A stretch of 64,000 bases of DNA from Thioalkalivibrio sp. XN279 (GCF_011089885.1 NZ_JAANBD010000027.1:248001-312000); one strand, 5' to 3'. Positions 26,052-35,088 are shown, counted from the first letter of the stretch. Translations and numbers: made by a program. Notes: generated by a model from the letters alone, not told the origin.

Positions 26052-26824
26052 ACCTGGTGGAAGCGGGACTTCCGGCGGCCCTGGTCGCAGGACTGGTGGG
26101 CAGCGTGCACTGCCTCGGCATGTGCGGCGGGATCGCCGGCGCGCTCGGCATGGCCGGTGGCGGCCGGGCCTCGCTCGCGGTGTCGTACAGCGTCGGACGC
26201 ATCGCGAGCTACGCGGTCGCGGGCGCGCTCATCGGCGCGATCGGTGGCAGTCTCGCCGGAGCCGCTGGCCTGGGCCCCTGGCTGCGGCTGGTCATGGCGC
26301 TGGTGCTGGTGCTGCTCGGGCTGCAGGTCGCGCTGAACCTGAAGCTGCTGGCGCCGCTCGAGGCCGCCGGCGCCGGACTGTGGCGCCGCCTGGCGCCGGT
26401 GGCGCGCCGCTTCATCCCGCCGCGCCATGCCGGCCAGGCGCTGGCCCTCGGCGCCCTGTGGGGCTGGCTCCCATGCGGCCTGGTCTACGGCATGCTCGCC
26501 GCGGCAGCGGGCGCCGGCAGCGCCGCCGGCGGCGCCCTGTTCATGGCGGTGTTCGGCCTCGGTACGGCCCCGGCGATGATCGGCGTCACCTGGGCCTCGG
26601 GGCGCGGCAGCGGCTGGCTCACCGCACGCCGGCGCCGCATGCTGGGCTGGTTGCTGGTGGTGTTCGGCGCCTGGACCGCTGTCACGCCGCTGATGCGGCT
26701 GGCCGGCGGCGGGGCGCACGGCAGCCACCCGCCCGCCATGGAACAGCAGCAGGAGCATCGCCACCACGACGCAGCGCTGCAGGAAAACCGGATATCTCCC
26801 CCGACAGCCCTGCTGCCGGGCTGA
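26048..26824 (+). CDS. TauE/SafE-domain (DsbD-like) copper/cytochrome biogenesis membrane protein
   Basis: A 258-residue polytopic protein of the SafE group found at the end of cco operons. The key motif GSVHCLGMCGGI (about 18-29) has two cysteines in the first helix, and GWLPCGLVYGML near 139-150 provides another. The architecture resembles the transmembrane part of DsbD/CcdA, so a thiol-relay or copper-supply role in oxidase maturation is likely. A His-rich tail (HGSHPP...EHRHHD) could bind metal. It is translationally coupled to ccoS. Sulfite export is an unlikely alternative. Confidence 0.82.
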   Translation: MNLVEAGLPAALVAGLVGSVHCLGMCGGIAGALGMAGGGRASLAVSYSVGRIASYAVAGALIGAIGGSLAGAAGLGPWLRLVMALVLVLLGLQVALNLKLLAPLEAAGAGLWRRLAPVARRFIPPRHAGQALALGALWGWLPCGLVYGMLAAAAGAGSAAGGALFMAVFGLGTAPAMIGVTWASGRGSGWLTARRRRMLGWLLVVFGAWTAVTPLMRLAGGGAHGSHPPAMEQQQEHRHHDAALQENRISPPTALLPG

Positions 26825-26830
26825 GTAGCT

Positions 26831-27229
26831 CTATTCGGGCGGCTGCTCCAGCGGCTGCTCCGGCGCCTGCGGCTCGGACACGATCAGGGCGCGCAAGCGC
26901 GCATCCTCCGCCGCGGCCTCGGCCTTGAGCCGCAATTCGCGCTCGCGGTCCAGCCGGGCCCGATACTCGGCCCGCGCCGACTCGAAAGCCTCCTCGCGCG
27001 CCTTGCGCAGCAGCCGCTCCTCGATCGCGGCAATGCGCTCGGCGGCCTGGCGGGCGTTCTGGCATTCCGCTCCCATGACCGAGCCCGGATCGCTGTCGCA
27101 ACGCGCCAGCGTGCCGTAGAGCAGGATCTCGTTTTCCATGAACTCGGCCACCGTCAGCGGCCGTTTTTCCTCGCAACCCGCCGCGGCCAGGAGGCTGGCT
27201 GCGAGCGCGACGGCAAAGGCATATCTCAT
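26831..27229 (-). CDS. EexN-like lipoprotein
   Basis: A 132-residue lipoprotein: hydrophobic leader and lipobox LAAAGC with the lipidated Cys near 19, then a pattern like EexN entry-exclusion lipoproteins (TVAEFMENEILLYGTLARCDSDPGSVMGAECQNARQAAERI, two conserved Cys), then a long charged helix rich in Arg/Glu. The ATG at 27229 is chosen over earlier ones because it sits about 9 nt after AGGGGGG. There are no conjugation genes around. It lies 72 bp downstream of the giant ATPase gene on the same strand and may share its transcript. Confidence 0.7.
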   Translation of the reverse strand: MRYAFAVALAASLLAAAGCEEKRPLTVAEFMENEILLYGTLARCDSDPGSVMGAECQNARQAAERIAAIEERLLRKAREEAFESARAEYRARLDRERELRLKAEAAAEDARLRALIVSEPQAPEQPLEQPPE

Positions 27230-27301
27230 TGCTTGCATCCCCCCTGCTACACGCCGGAGTCTAGCCGACACCGCGTCACGTCGCGCGCGGCCCAGTTCAC
27301 A

Positions 27302-30300
27302 CTATTCGCGCGCCGGATCCTGGCTCAGCTCACCTTCGGCGTCGAAATACAGCTGCAGGCGCGCCTGCCAGGCCTCGAGATCGACCGTCCAGTCCTCCGG
27401 CGGCGGGTCCGCGCGCGCGAAGTCCAGCACTGTCATGGTTTCCCCGTGGGCGCCGCCCACCAGTACCACCCGCGTGCCTGCGGCATCCGCGCTGCGCCAG
27501 CCGGCCGGCGGCACGGAAGCCGGCAGCATGCGACTCGAGAGCACCTGCAGCCGACCCTCCTCGAGCCCGAGCCGATGCAGCCATGCCGGCGTCTGCACCA
27601 GCAGCGCAACGCCGTCCGGGGAGAAGGCGAGATGCAGCACGGGCGCCGCCAGCGCCAGGCTCACGGCGCGTCCCGCGGGACCCATGCCCCAGGCGCGTAC
27701 CAGGCCAGTCGCACCCCCGGCGGCAACACCCGGGCCACCGTTGCTCAGTGCAATGCTGTCCACGGGTGCGTCCAGCGAGCCGAACCAGAGGCGCTCGCCC
27801 CCGGCGACGTCCCAGCTCTCGACCAGTCCTTCGGGCGTGCCCGTGAATGCCCGGCTCCCGGCCGTGTCGAGCGCCACGGCTGTCACCTCGCGCCCCGCGC
27901 CGAGCATCGGTCCGGGGACACCCTCCAGCCCATCCCAGATGCGAGCGCCGCGTTCACCGGCGACGGCGACGGTACGCCCGTCCGGCGCCAGTGCCAGCGC
28001 AGCCAGCCGGCCGCCGCCATGCTGGAAGACCGGCCCGACGGCGTTGCCGTCCACCGTGTTCCACAGCACGATGCTGCCATCCTCGCCGGCGCTCGCCAGT
28101 CGCGTGCCGTCGGGGGAGAACGCCAGTGCGGCGACACCCTCGCCATGGCGGGTATCCGCGTCGCTGATGCCGGCAAACTGCAGGCGCAAGGACTCCGGGT
28201 CGCGCAGCCGCAATGCCACGCGCCCGTCAGCCGTGCCCGAGGCGGCACGGAGCCCGGCGGGTCCGAGGGCGACCACCGCCGGGATGCGTGGCAGGGCCAT
28301 CGGGTCCGCCGCAGCGCGCGGCCGCCATGTCCGCACTGCCCGGGTGCCTCGCCCGCCGACGAAGCGCCCGTCAGGCAGGCGCAGCGCAACGGCCGGGGGC
28401 AGCAGCGGCGGCGCATCCGCACGGTCGGTGCGTGCACCGTGGTCACGCAGCACCGGCGCCAAGGCGATCCCGGCCGCCAGGTCCCACAGCTCGTAACCGC
28501 GGCCCGCATCCAGGTTGATCAGCTGCCCGCCCCCGGGGGTGAAACCCGAGGCGCCCGCACCGTTCTCGCGGACCAGCCGCAGCGGCGTGCCGGGATCACC
28601 GAGATCCCAGGCCAGCAGCCGCCCCGCAGCGTCAATCGCGGACAGCCAGCGGCCGGCCGGCCCGAACTCCATGCGCGTCACCGGGCTGCCCGGCTGCAGC
28701 TCTGCGGCCAGTGCGCCGTCCGTCACGTGCCACACGCGCACGAAGCCGTCCTGCCCTGCCACTGCCAGCTGCAGCCCGCCCGGCGAGACCGCGAGCGCAG
28801 CAACCTCGCCGGCGACCGGCTGCTCCCGCAGCAGCCGCCCGTCATCCACGGACCGGATCCAGGCGCCGCGGGCCTCGCCGTCCACGGCTGCGACGTACCG
28901 CCCGTCGGGAGACACCACCGGCCCGACGGCCAGCAGGGACGCGGTGAAATAGCTGAAGCGCTCCGTGCCGTCGACGGCGTCCAGGGCGCGAAGCCGGTGG
29001 CCGGCCGCATCACGCTCGAGCAGTAGCAGCGTGCGGTCGTCGGCGAAACCCAGCCGGCGCTGAGCGGCATCCAGCGCAATGGTCGCCAGCGGCGCTCCCG
29101 AGGCCGTGTCCACTGTCTGCAGCCGGCCGCCGGCGGCCGCATTGCGCGGGACGGCTGCGGCAATGGCGCCATCCGGGGAGAGCGCCGCGGCCACGACCGA
29201 GCTCTGCGTCGGCGCCTCGAGCAGCAGCGGGTTCTCGGGCTGGTCCTGCGCCCCCATCCCCGCGGCGCCGGAGAGGCGCAGCGACCAGCCGCGCAGCACG
29301 CCCGGCGGGCCGCCGGACCGGTCTTCGACTTCCAGCGTCCAGGTCCCGCGCGCCTGCTCGCCACGCAAGGCGGCCAGGGCCGCCGCCTGGCGCTCCTCGA
29401 TGACCAGCCCATCACCCTCCGGCCGCGCCTGCGACAGCGGCAACACGACGACGCGCCCGGCAGGAGAGACCAGTCGCGCGTGCAGTCGCGCCGGGTCCTC
29501 GTGCTCCAGGCGCAGTTCCAGGCGGACGGCGGCGACACGGCCCTGGCCGTCGATGCTGAGCCGCCGGCGCACCGGCACGAACTCCTCCGCCAGCAACTCG
29601 AGGGCGCCGCCTGCGACCGCGGCCCCGGTCTCTCCGTCCCAGCGTTGCACCTGGTTGCCCCCGCTCAGGGTGACCAGGTGCCGGCCGGATGCAGCGGCCG
29701 CCAGGAACTCCACCGGCGCCGCCGTCCGGATGACGTTGAGCAACTGCGCATAATCGCCGCCGGCGAGTGCCGCCGCGCGGCCCGCGTCGGCGGTAGGCCC
29801 GGCCTGGTAGGCGCGCAGGCGGTACAGCAGCGCGGCGTCGCGATGCTCGGCGGCCTCCGCCGCCGCGGCGCGCCGCTCCCAGAATTCGACCAGCAGGCCG
29901 TCCGCCCGCGCTTCGTATCCCGGCAAGGCGCGCATACTGGCATCCGCGGCGGCGACCACGGCCCAGGTATCCGCACGCCGGCTGTGGCGCGCGAGCACGC
30001 GCGAGAACAGGCGGTCGGCCTTGGCGCGAAATCCCGGGATGCGGCGCAGTGCGCTCCACGCCTCTTGCGCCTCCCCCATCTCCACGGACGCCACGCGCAA
30101 CGTTTCCTCGTACGGTCGGGGCAGGACTTCCGCATACGTCCAGGCGCCACCCGCCACGAGCGCGACCACTGCCGCGATGCGACCGACGCGCCCCCATTCC
30201 ACGGGCAGCGCCTCGCGCGCCCAACGTCGCGAGAAGGCCTCGGCGTAAATACGATTGCGCACCGCCAGGCGACGCTCGGCAGTCACCGTGACGAGACCGC

Positions 30301-31360
30301 ACACCCGCAGCAACTGGTGCTTCGGATTGTCCGGCTCGTGGCGCACGCGCCAGCCACGGTGGATGCGGCGGTACAGGCGCAGTGCGGGGCGGGCGAGCTT
30401 GCCGGCCCGGTCCAGGCTGTCCAGCACGCGGCTCATGCTGGCCTCGGTCCTGACCACGTTGCGACCGAGGAAACGCGTGCGCACCAGTGCGTCCACGGCC
30501 TCGTCGGAGTCGATGCGTGCCGCGTTCCGCGCCACCGCCTGGCACAGGCGTTGCGTCAGGTAAGGATGCCCGCCGGTCCAGTACAGGACCCGGTACAGGG
30601 CACGCTCCGCATCCCCGGGCGCCAGCCCGAGCCCCTCTGCCAGCGGGCGCGCCTGTTCGAAGCTGAAGTCGTGCAGCTCGATCCGTGTGCTGATCTCCGT
30701 GACGGCCTCGCTGGCGCGTTCCGCCGGCCCCGCGGGCAGCGCCGTCCCGAGCAGCGCGAAACTCAGGCGCCCGTACTCGGGCTCCCCCGCGCGCGCATCG
30801 AAGCAGCCGCGGATCACCTTGAACAGCTCGGCGGCATGGTCCGCCTGCTCGACGCTCTCCATCTCGTCCAGCAACAGCGTCACCGGCCCCTTGGTGCCGC
30901 CGAGGACCACGGTCCAGAAAAACTCGCCCAGGCGCTGCGCCGGCGACAGGGGCAGGTGCTCCTGCCACCAGGCCTGCAGGTCCAGCTTGAGGCGCAGGTC
31001 GCGCAGCACCCGGTAAGCCAGGCCGTAATACCACCGGCCCGCCTCGGCCGAGCCGTCGCGGCTGCCGAGCTGCGACAGGTCCACCACCGCCGCGAGGCCG
31101 CCCGCTTCACGGACGCGGCGCGCCGTGCTGGCCGCGAGGCTGCTCTTGCCAGAGAAGCGCGGCGCGATGACGTGACAGTAGTCGCCCGACAACAGCCGCT
31201 CGAGCAATTGCCGGTCGGCGGCGCGGCGGAGGTAGCAGCGCCTCTCGGGGGCGACGGGGCCACCGGCGACGAAAAAATCCCCGGCGCGGCGACGCGGTGT
31301 CTTCCGGGCTGGAGGCACGCCCCCGGCCGGCGCAGCCGGCGTGTCGCTGGATGGATCCAT
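27302..31360 (-). CDS. Giant AAA-like ATPase / transmembrane / P-domain / WD40 protein
   Basis: A 1352-residue multidomain protein. An AAA_35-type P-loop domain covers about 27-380 (Walker A PRFSGKSS at 67-74, Walker B TLLLDEME at 161-168, ending in a winged-helix-like tail). A single hydrophobic helix lies at about 393-410, then a helical linker to 545. A proprotein-convertase-like P-domain is at about 598-698 (ARLVSPAGRVVVL, GTWTLEVEDRSGG, LRGWSLRLSG). WD40-type repeats flank it and fill 715-1340 (for example FSPDGTRLASAGEDGSIVLWN). If the helix is a membrane span, the ATPase is cytoplasmic and the propellers periplasmic. An ATG at 31381 is an alternative start. A STAND-type sensor or defence role is possible but unproven. 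Confidence 0.85.
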   Translation of the reverse strand: MDPSSDTPAAPAGGVPPARKTPRRRAGDFFVAGGPVAPERRCYLRRAADRQLLERLLSGDYCHVIAPRFSGKSSLAASTARRVREAGGLAAVVDLSQLGSRDGSAEAGRWYYGLAYRVLRDLRLKLDLQAWWQEHLPLSPAQRLGEFFWTVVLGGTKGPVTLLLDEMESVEQADHAAELFKVIRGCFDARAGEPEYGRLSFALLGTALPAGPAERASEAVTEISTRIELHDFSFEQARPLAEGLGLAPGDAERALYRVLYWTGGHPYLTQRLCQAVARNAARIDSDEAVDALVRTRFLGRNVVRTEASMSRVLDSLDRAGKLARPALRLYRRIHRGWRVRHEPDNPKHQLLRVCGLVTVTAERRLAVRNRIYAEAFSRRWAREALPVEWGRVGRIAAVVALVAGGAWTYAEVLPRPYEETLRVASVEMGEAQEAWSALRRIPGFRAKADRLFSRVLARHSRRADTWAVVAAADASMRALPGYEARADGLLVEFWERRAAAAEAAEHRDAALLYRLRAYQAGPTADAGRAAALAGGDYAQLLNVIRTAAPVEFLAAAASGRHLVTLSGGNQVQRWDGETGAAVAGGALELLAEEFVPVRRRLSIDGQGRVAAVRLELRLEHEDPARLHARLVSPAGRVVVLPLSQARPEGDGLVIEERQAAALAALRGEQARGTWTLEVEDRSGGPPGVLRGWSLRLSGAAGMGAQDQPENPLLLEAPTQSSVVAAALSPDGAIAAAVPRNAAAGGRLQTVDTASGAPLATIALDAAQRRLGFADDRTLLLLERDAAGHRLRALDAVDGTERFSYFTASLLAVGPVVSPDGRYVAAVDGEARGAWIRSVDDGRLLREQPVAGEVAALAVSPGGLQLAVAGQDGFVRVWHVTDGALAAELQPGSPVTRMEFGPAGRWLSAIDAAGRLLAWDLGDPGTPLRLVRENGAGASGFTPGGGQLINLDAGRGYELWDLAAGIALAPVLRDHGARTDRADAPPLLPPAVALRLPDGRFVGGRGTRAVRTWRPRAAADPMALPRIPAVVALGPAGLRAASGTADGRVALRLRDPESLRLQFAGISDADTRHGEGVAALAFSPDGTRLASAGEDGSIVLWNTVDGNAVGPVFQHGGGRLAALALAPDGRTVAVAGERGARIWDGLEGVPGPMLGAGREVTAVALDTAGSRAFTGTPEGLVESWDVAGGERLWFGSLDAPVDSIALSNGGPGVAAGGATGLVRAWGMGPAGRAVSLALAAPVLHLAFSPDGVALLVQTPAWLHRLGLEEGRLQVLSSRMLPASVPPAGWRSADAAGTRVVLVGGAHGETMTVLDFARADPPPEDWTVDLEAWQARLQLYFDAEGELSQDPARE

Positions 31361-31483
31361 CGGGCCATTGTCCGCGACCATCCCCGGCGCGCCAAGGGCC
31401 TGGTGCCGAGCGGGCAGGCGCACGGGTGGCGCGCGCCGCCGCAGCGGCGAATAATAGTCGCCTTGTGTGCCAGCGGGATCGCC

Positions 31484-31750
31484 ATGAACCAGAGTTGCCA
31501 CGAACACAACCGCAGCCGGCCGCTGCCCGCTGCGCCCAAGACCTGGGGCATCCGGCTCAGCCTGCCTGAGGACGACCCAATGCACGCCGTGCTGGGGGAT
31601 GACTGGCAGGAGTACCAGTGGTTCGCCAGCGAGGCCGCGCGCGAGGCGAAGCTCGGGCAATTGCAACGCCAGTTCACCTATTACCGCACGGGTGACCGGC
31701 CCAGCTTCGTGCTCGAGCGCGTCAACCGGCTGCCGGAAGATGTCGCCTGA
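31484..31750 (+). CDS. Conserved small hypothetical protein
   Basis: An 88-residue soluble protein with two recognisable blocks, WGIRLSLPEDDPMHAVLGDDWQ and a C-terminal FTYYRTGDRPSFVLERVN. The Trp/Tyr content is high and there is no signal or membrane segment. The start follows AGCGGGATCGCC. Its final 11 bp overlap the thioesterase gene in another frame, and it is divergent from the giant ATPase gene. I believe similar short proteins are widespread in gammaproteobacteria but can give no function. Confidence 0.65.
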   Translation: MNQSCHEHNRSRPLPAAPKTWGIRLSLPEDDPMHAVLGDDWQEYQWFASEAAREAKLGQLQRQFTYYRTGDRPSFVLERVNRLPEDVA

Positions 31751-32174
31751 CCCGCTGCAGGACTACCCTGTCCAGGTCGAGATCCCGGTCGCCTGGGGCG
31801 AGATGGATGCCTTCGGCCACGTCAACAACGTGGTCTATTTCCGCTACTTTGAATCGGCCCGCATCGCTTGTTTCGAAAGGCTCGGGTATCCCGGGCTGAC
31901 GGAAACGACGGGCCTGGGCCCGATCCTGGCGTCGACGGACTGTCGCTTCCGGCTGCCGCTGACCTACCCGGACACGGTGGTCGCGGCGGCCCGCATCGGC
32001 GCCATCGGCACGGACGACTTCCTGATGCAGTACCTGGTCCTGAGCCGGCGCCACGGGCGCGTCGCGGCCGAGGGCAGCGGGCGCATCGTCTCTTACGATT
32101 ACGGGAAACAGTGCAAATCACCGTTACCACCGGAACTTCGCGCCCGCCTCGAGGCTGTCGCCTGCGGCGACTGA
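31740..32174 (+). CDS. Hotdog-fold acyl-CoA thioesterase (4HBT / YbgC-like)
   Basis: A 144-residue hotdog-fold protein. The catalytic region WGEMDAFGHVNNVVYFRYFESAR (about 19-41) has the Asp and HVNN typical of 4-hydroxybenzoyl-CoA-type thioesterases. It hydrolyses acyl-CoA esters in the cytoplasm. It overlaps the preceding 88-residue gene by 11 bp and, with the chosen start, the next TonB-receptor gene by 64 bp. This compact overlap suggests co-transcription, but no functional link between them is obvious. Confidence 0.85.
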   Translation: MSPDPLQDYPVQVEIPVAWGEMDAFGHVNNVVYFRYFESARIACFERLGYPGLTETTGLGPILASTDCRFRLPLTYPDTVVAAARIGAIGTDDFLMQYLVLSRRHGRVAAEGSGRIVSYDYGKQCKSPLPPELRARLEAVACGD

Positions 32175-34210
32175 TCGGCGGCCTCGTCCTGCTGGCGGCC
32201 TGCGGCGCCCCGGGCGCCGAGCTCGAGCCCATGACGGTGACGGCCACCCGCTCGGCTGCGCCGCTGCTGGCCACGCCCGGCAACGTCGCCCTCATCGACC
32301 GCGCAGCCGTCGAGACCGTGGCGCCGCGGCACGCCTCGGAGCTGTTCTGGCGCGCGCCCGGCACCTGGGTCACGCTGAACAGCGGCCAGGAAAGCCTCAT
32401 CGCCATCCGTTCGCCCGTGCTCGCAGGCGCCGGCGCCTGCGGCGCCTTCCTGGTGCTGGAGGACGGCCTGCCGTCGCGGCCGGCCGGCTTCTGCAACGTC
32501 AACCAGCTGTTCGAGCTCAACGTCGAGCAGGCCGAGGCGCTGGAGGTGGTACGCGGTCCCGGCAGCGCGCTGTACGGCACCAACGCCCTGCACGGCATCA
32601 TCAACGTGCTGATGCCGACGCCGGCGACCGGGGCCGATTCGATCCGGCTCGACGCCGGCCCGTCCGGGTTCCTGCGCGGACGCCTCAGCGGCGGCCACTG
32701 GGATGGCGACAAGGGCTTCCGGCTCACGGCCCAGGCCATGCGCGACGACGGCTGGCGCGACCAGACCGGCCATGAGCAGGCCAAGCTCAACGCTTCCTGG
32801 CTGGCGCGCGACGGCGCCGTGGAGCGGGCCGGCGCGGTGGCGGGCTCCATGCTGCGGCAGGAGACGGCGGGCTACATCACCGGCCTGAACGCGTACCGCG
32901 ATCCGGCGTTGGCGCGCTCCAACCCCAACCCCGAGGCATTCCGCGACGCGGACAGCCTGCGCGCCTGGTATGCGTGGCGCCGCCTCCAGGGCGACCAGCG
33001 CCTCGAGATCAGGCCGTATTTCCGCGCCAGCCGGATGGAGTTCCTGCAGCATTTCCTGCCCGGCCAGCCGCTCGAGGAGAACGGCCAGGTGAGCGCCGGC
33101 GTCCAGCTCACCGCCAGCCAGCGTGCCGGTGCCGGACGGCTGCACTACGGCCTCGACCTGGAGTTCGCCGAGGGCCGGCTGGAGCAGTTCCAGGCCGGCG
33201 AGACCACCGGCCTGCCGCCGGCGATCGCCGCAACCCGGCCGCAGGGCCTGCATTACGACTACCGCGTGCGCGCCGCCAGCGTCGCGCCCTGGCTGCACTG
33301 GGAGCGCGAACTCGGCGCCGACTGGACGCTGGGGCTCGGCCTGCGCGCGGAGCGACTGGCCTACGACTACGACAACCGCATGCTGGCGGGCAACACGCGC
33401 GACGACGGCAGCGAGTGCCCCGGCGGCTGCCTCTATACGCGCCCCGCCGATCGCAGCGACGCTTTTTTCAACCTGGCGCCGAAGCTCAGCCTCGGCTGGC
33501 GCCCGGTGCCGGGACAGCTGGCCTGGGTCGCCCTGCGACGCGGCTTCCGCGCCCCGCAGGCCACCGAACTCTACCGCCTGCAGAGCAACCAGTCGGTGGC
33601 CGACCTGGACAGCGAAACGCTGGACAGCCTGGAGCTCGGCTGGCGCGGCTATCGCGCCGGGCTCGCCTGGGAGCTGGTCGGCTACCTGATGGAAAAGAAC
33701 AACTACATCTTCCGCGACGGCGACGGCTTCAACGTGTCGGACGGACGCACTCGCCACACCGGCGTCGAGTTGTCGCTGCGCTGGGAGATCGTGCCCGGCC
33801 TGAGCCTGCAGACCGACCAGTCATTCGCACGCCACAGCTGGCGCTTCGACCGCGACGTCGGTCGCGGCGAGATCATCGTCTCGGGCAACGAGACGGATGC
33901 GGCGCCGCGCCGCTTCGGCAGCACGCGACTGGCCTGGGAGGACGGGGGCGGCTGGGGGGCTGAGCTGGAATGGCTCACCATGGGCGCCTACTGGCTCAAC
34001 GCCGCGAACAGCGCGCGTTACCCCGGCCACGACCTGCTCCACCTCCGGCTGCGGCGAGCGTTGTCCCCGCAGCTGGCGCTCGGCGTGCGGGTCCACAACC
34101 TGGCCGATCGCGCTTATGCCGAGCGCGCGGATTTCGCCTTCGGCCAGTACCGCTACTTCCCCGGACGGGGCCGGGCGCTGTTCGTGGAACTCGCGTGGCA
34201 GGGGCGCTGA
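32111..34210 (+). CDS. TonB-dependent outer-membrane receptor
   Basis: About 699 residues: a basic leader and hydrophobic core (RLRRLIGGLVLLAACGAPGA), a TonB-box-like EPMTVTATRS, a plug domain ending VRGPGSALYGTNALHGIINV, then a 22-strand barrel with an aromatic C-terminal region (RALFVELAWQGR). It imports a chelate or vitamin with energy from TonB; the ligand is not evident. The only plausible start giving a complete signal peptide is the GTG at 32111, preceded by GGGA. It lies inside the thioesterase gene. No TonB or ABC transporter genes are adjacent. Confidence 0.85.
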   Translation: MQITVTTGTSRPPRGCRLRRLIGGLVLLAACGAPGAELEPMTVTATRSAAPLLATPGNVALIDRAAVETVAPRHASELFWRAPGTWVTLNSGQESLIAIRSPVLAGAGACGAFLVLEDGLPSRPAGFCNVNQLFELNVEQAEALEVVRGPGSALYGTNALHGIINVLMPTPATGADSIRLDAGPSGFLRGRLSGGHWDGDKGFRLTAQAMRDDGWRDQTGHEQAKLNASWLARDGAVERAGAVAGSMLRQETAGYITGLNAYRDPALARSNPNPEAFRDADSLRAWYAWRRLQGDQRLEIRPYFRASRMEFLQHFLPGQPLEENGQVSAGVQLTASQRAGAGRLHYGLDLEFAEGRLEQFQAGETTGLPPAIAATRPQGLHYDYRVRAASVAPWLHWERELGADWTLGLGLRAERLAYDYDNRMLAGNTRDDGSECPGGCLYTRPADRSDAFFNLAPKLSLGWRPVPGQLAWVALRRGFRAPQATELYRLQSNQSVADLDSETLDSLELGWRGYRAGLAWELVGYLMEKNNYIFRDGDGFNVSDGRTRHTGVELSLRWEIVPGLSLQTDQSFARHSWRFDRDVGRGEIIVSGNETDAAPRRFGSTRLAWEDGGGWGAELEWLTMGAYWLNAANSARYPGHDLLHLRLRRALSPQLALGVRVHNLADRAYAERADFAFGQYRYFPGRGRALFVELAWQGR

Positions 34211-34240
34211 GTCACCGCCCCTGCCTTCGAGTCCGGCGGC

Positions 34241-34417
34241 CTAGTCCTTCGGACCGAGGAACAGCCAGAGCAACAGGCCGAGCACGGGCAAGAGCAGGAT
34301 CACCACGATCCAGCCCACCTTCACGCCCGTGGTGGCATTGCTCTGCACGGTCTTGACGATCGCGTAGACGTCAAGAATGAGGATGATCAGGCCTAACAGG
34401 CCGCTTATTTCGAGCAT
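34241..34417 (-). CDS. Small two-helix membrane protein (PLD nuclease N-terminal-like)
   Basis: A 58-residue protein with two membrane helices (about 3-21 and 33-53). It ends in LLLPVLGLLLWLFLGPKD, the pattern of the PLDc_N/phospholipase D N-terminal membrane domain found alone in many bacteria. An AGGAGG 5 nt before the ATG fixes the start. It follows the CBS protein by 8 bp and is probably co-transcribed with it. The role of stand-alone forms is unknown. Confidence 0.78.
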   Translation of the reverse strand: MLEISGLLGLIILILDVYAIVKTVQSNATTGVKVGWIVVILLLPVLGLLLWLFLGPKD

Positions 34418-34425
34418 AGGACCTC

Positions 34426-34860
34426 CTATCCCCCGGTAACGTAGCGTTCCAGCTCTTCGATGACCACCTGCTGGTCGGCGATGACGCACTTCACCAGGTC
34501 GCCGATGGAGACGACGCCGACCACCTTCCCGTCTTCAATGACCGGCAGGTGGCGGAAATGCCCCTCGGTCATCATGCCGAGACAGTGCTGCGCGGTCATG
34601 CCCGGCGTCGCGGTCTGCAGGTCCGCCGTCATGATCTCGGACACGGGGGTGGTTTCCGAGCGGCGACCCTTGAGGATGATCTTGCGCGCATAGTCTCTTT
34701 CGGAAACGATCCCGACCAGCTGTTCGCCGTCCATCACGAGCAGCGCGCCGATGCCCAGCCTGGCCATCAGGGTGACGGCGTCCAGCACCGATTGCTGCGG
34801 CCCGACCGACCACACCTCGGTGCTGTCCTTGTTCTTCATGATCGTGCGCAGCGTGTTCAT
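34426..34860 (-). CDS. Tandem CBS-domain protein
   Basis: A 144-residue protein consisting of two CBS motifs (about 8-66 and 74-135). The first includes LDAVTLMARLGIGALLVMDGEQLVGIVSERDYARKI, and the second ends HLPVIEDGKVVGVVSIGDLVK. Such stand-alone pairs bind adenine nucleotides and act as energy or redox sensors. The ATG at 34860 begins exactly at the domain; the frame is open upstream without homology. It is divergent from the prolyl oligopeptidase gene. Confidence 0.88.
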   Translation of the reverse strand: MNTLRTIMKNKDSTEVWSVGPQQSVLDAVTLMARLGIGALLVMDGEQLVGIVSERDYARKIILKGRRSETTPVSEIMTADLQTATPGMTAQHCLGMMTEGHFRHLPVIEDGKVVGVVSIGDLVKCVIADQQVVIEELERYVTGG

Positions 34861-34983
34861 ACGACCGTCTCCGGCTGAGCCCTGCAATGAAGTTAACTCA
34901 TGCCCTCGCCGCGGGCAAAATACAGCCGCAGGCCCGGGTCGGCCGCACGGCCCGGCGCCGCAGCGCGGCCCGTGGTTTCGCCA

Positions 34984-35001
34984 AGCGGGCTGAAGCCCGC
35001 T
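34984..35001. repeat. Short GC hairpin in the CBS/peptidase intergenic region
   Basis: AGCGGGC-TGAA-GCCCGCT is a perfect 7-bp stem with a TGAA loop in the 228-bp divergent gap between the CBS gene and the S9 lipoprotein gene. It resembles dispersed REP-like palindromes of gammaproteobacteria, but I found no second copy here. The rest of the gap contains no recognisable operator. Confidence 0.35.
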
Positions 35002-35088
35002 AAACTCGCCGCCTGCCGTCCTGCCGCGGTCCCGGGCTCGCCCCGGCACGCCAGGATCGACCACAGTGTACGCCCCGGAGAATCAGCC

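Noticed and set aside
27233-29026. Plus-strand frame of about 600 codons opposite the giant ATPase gene
   Set aside because: Low-complexity Arg/Gln/His/Pro composition without domains; the minus strand carries clear WD40 repeats across the same bases.
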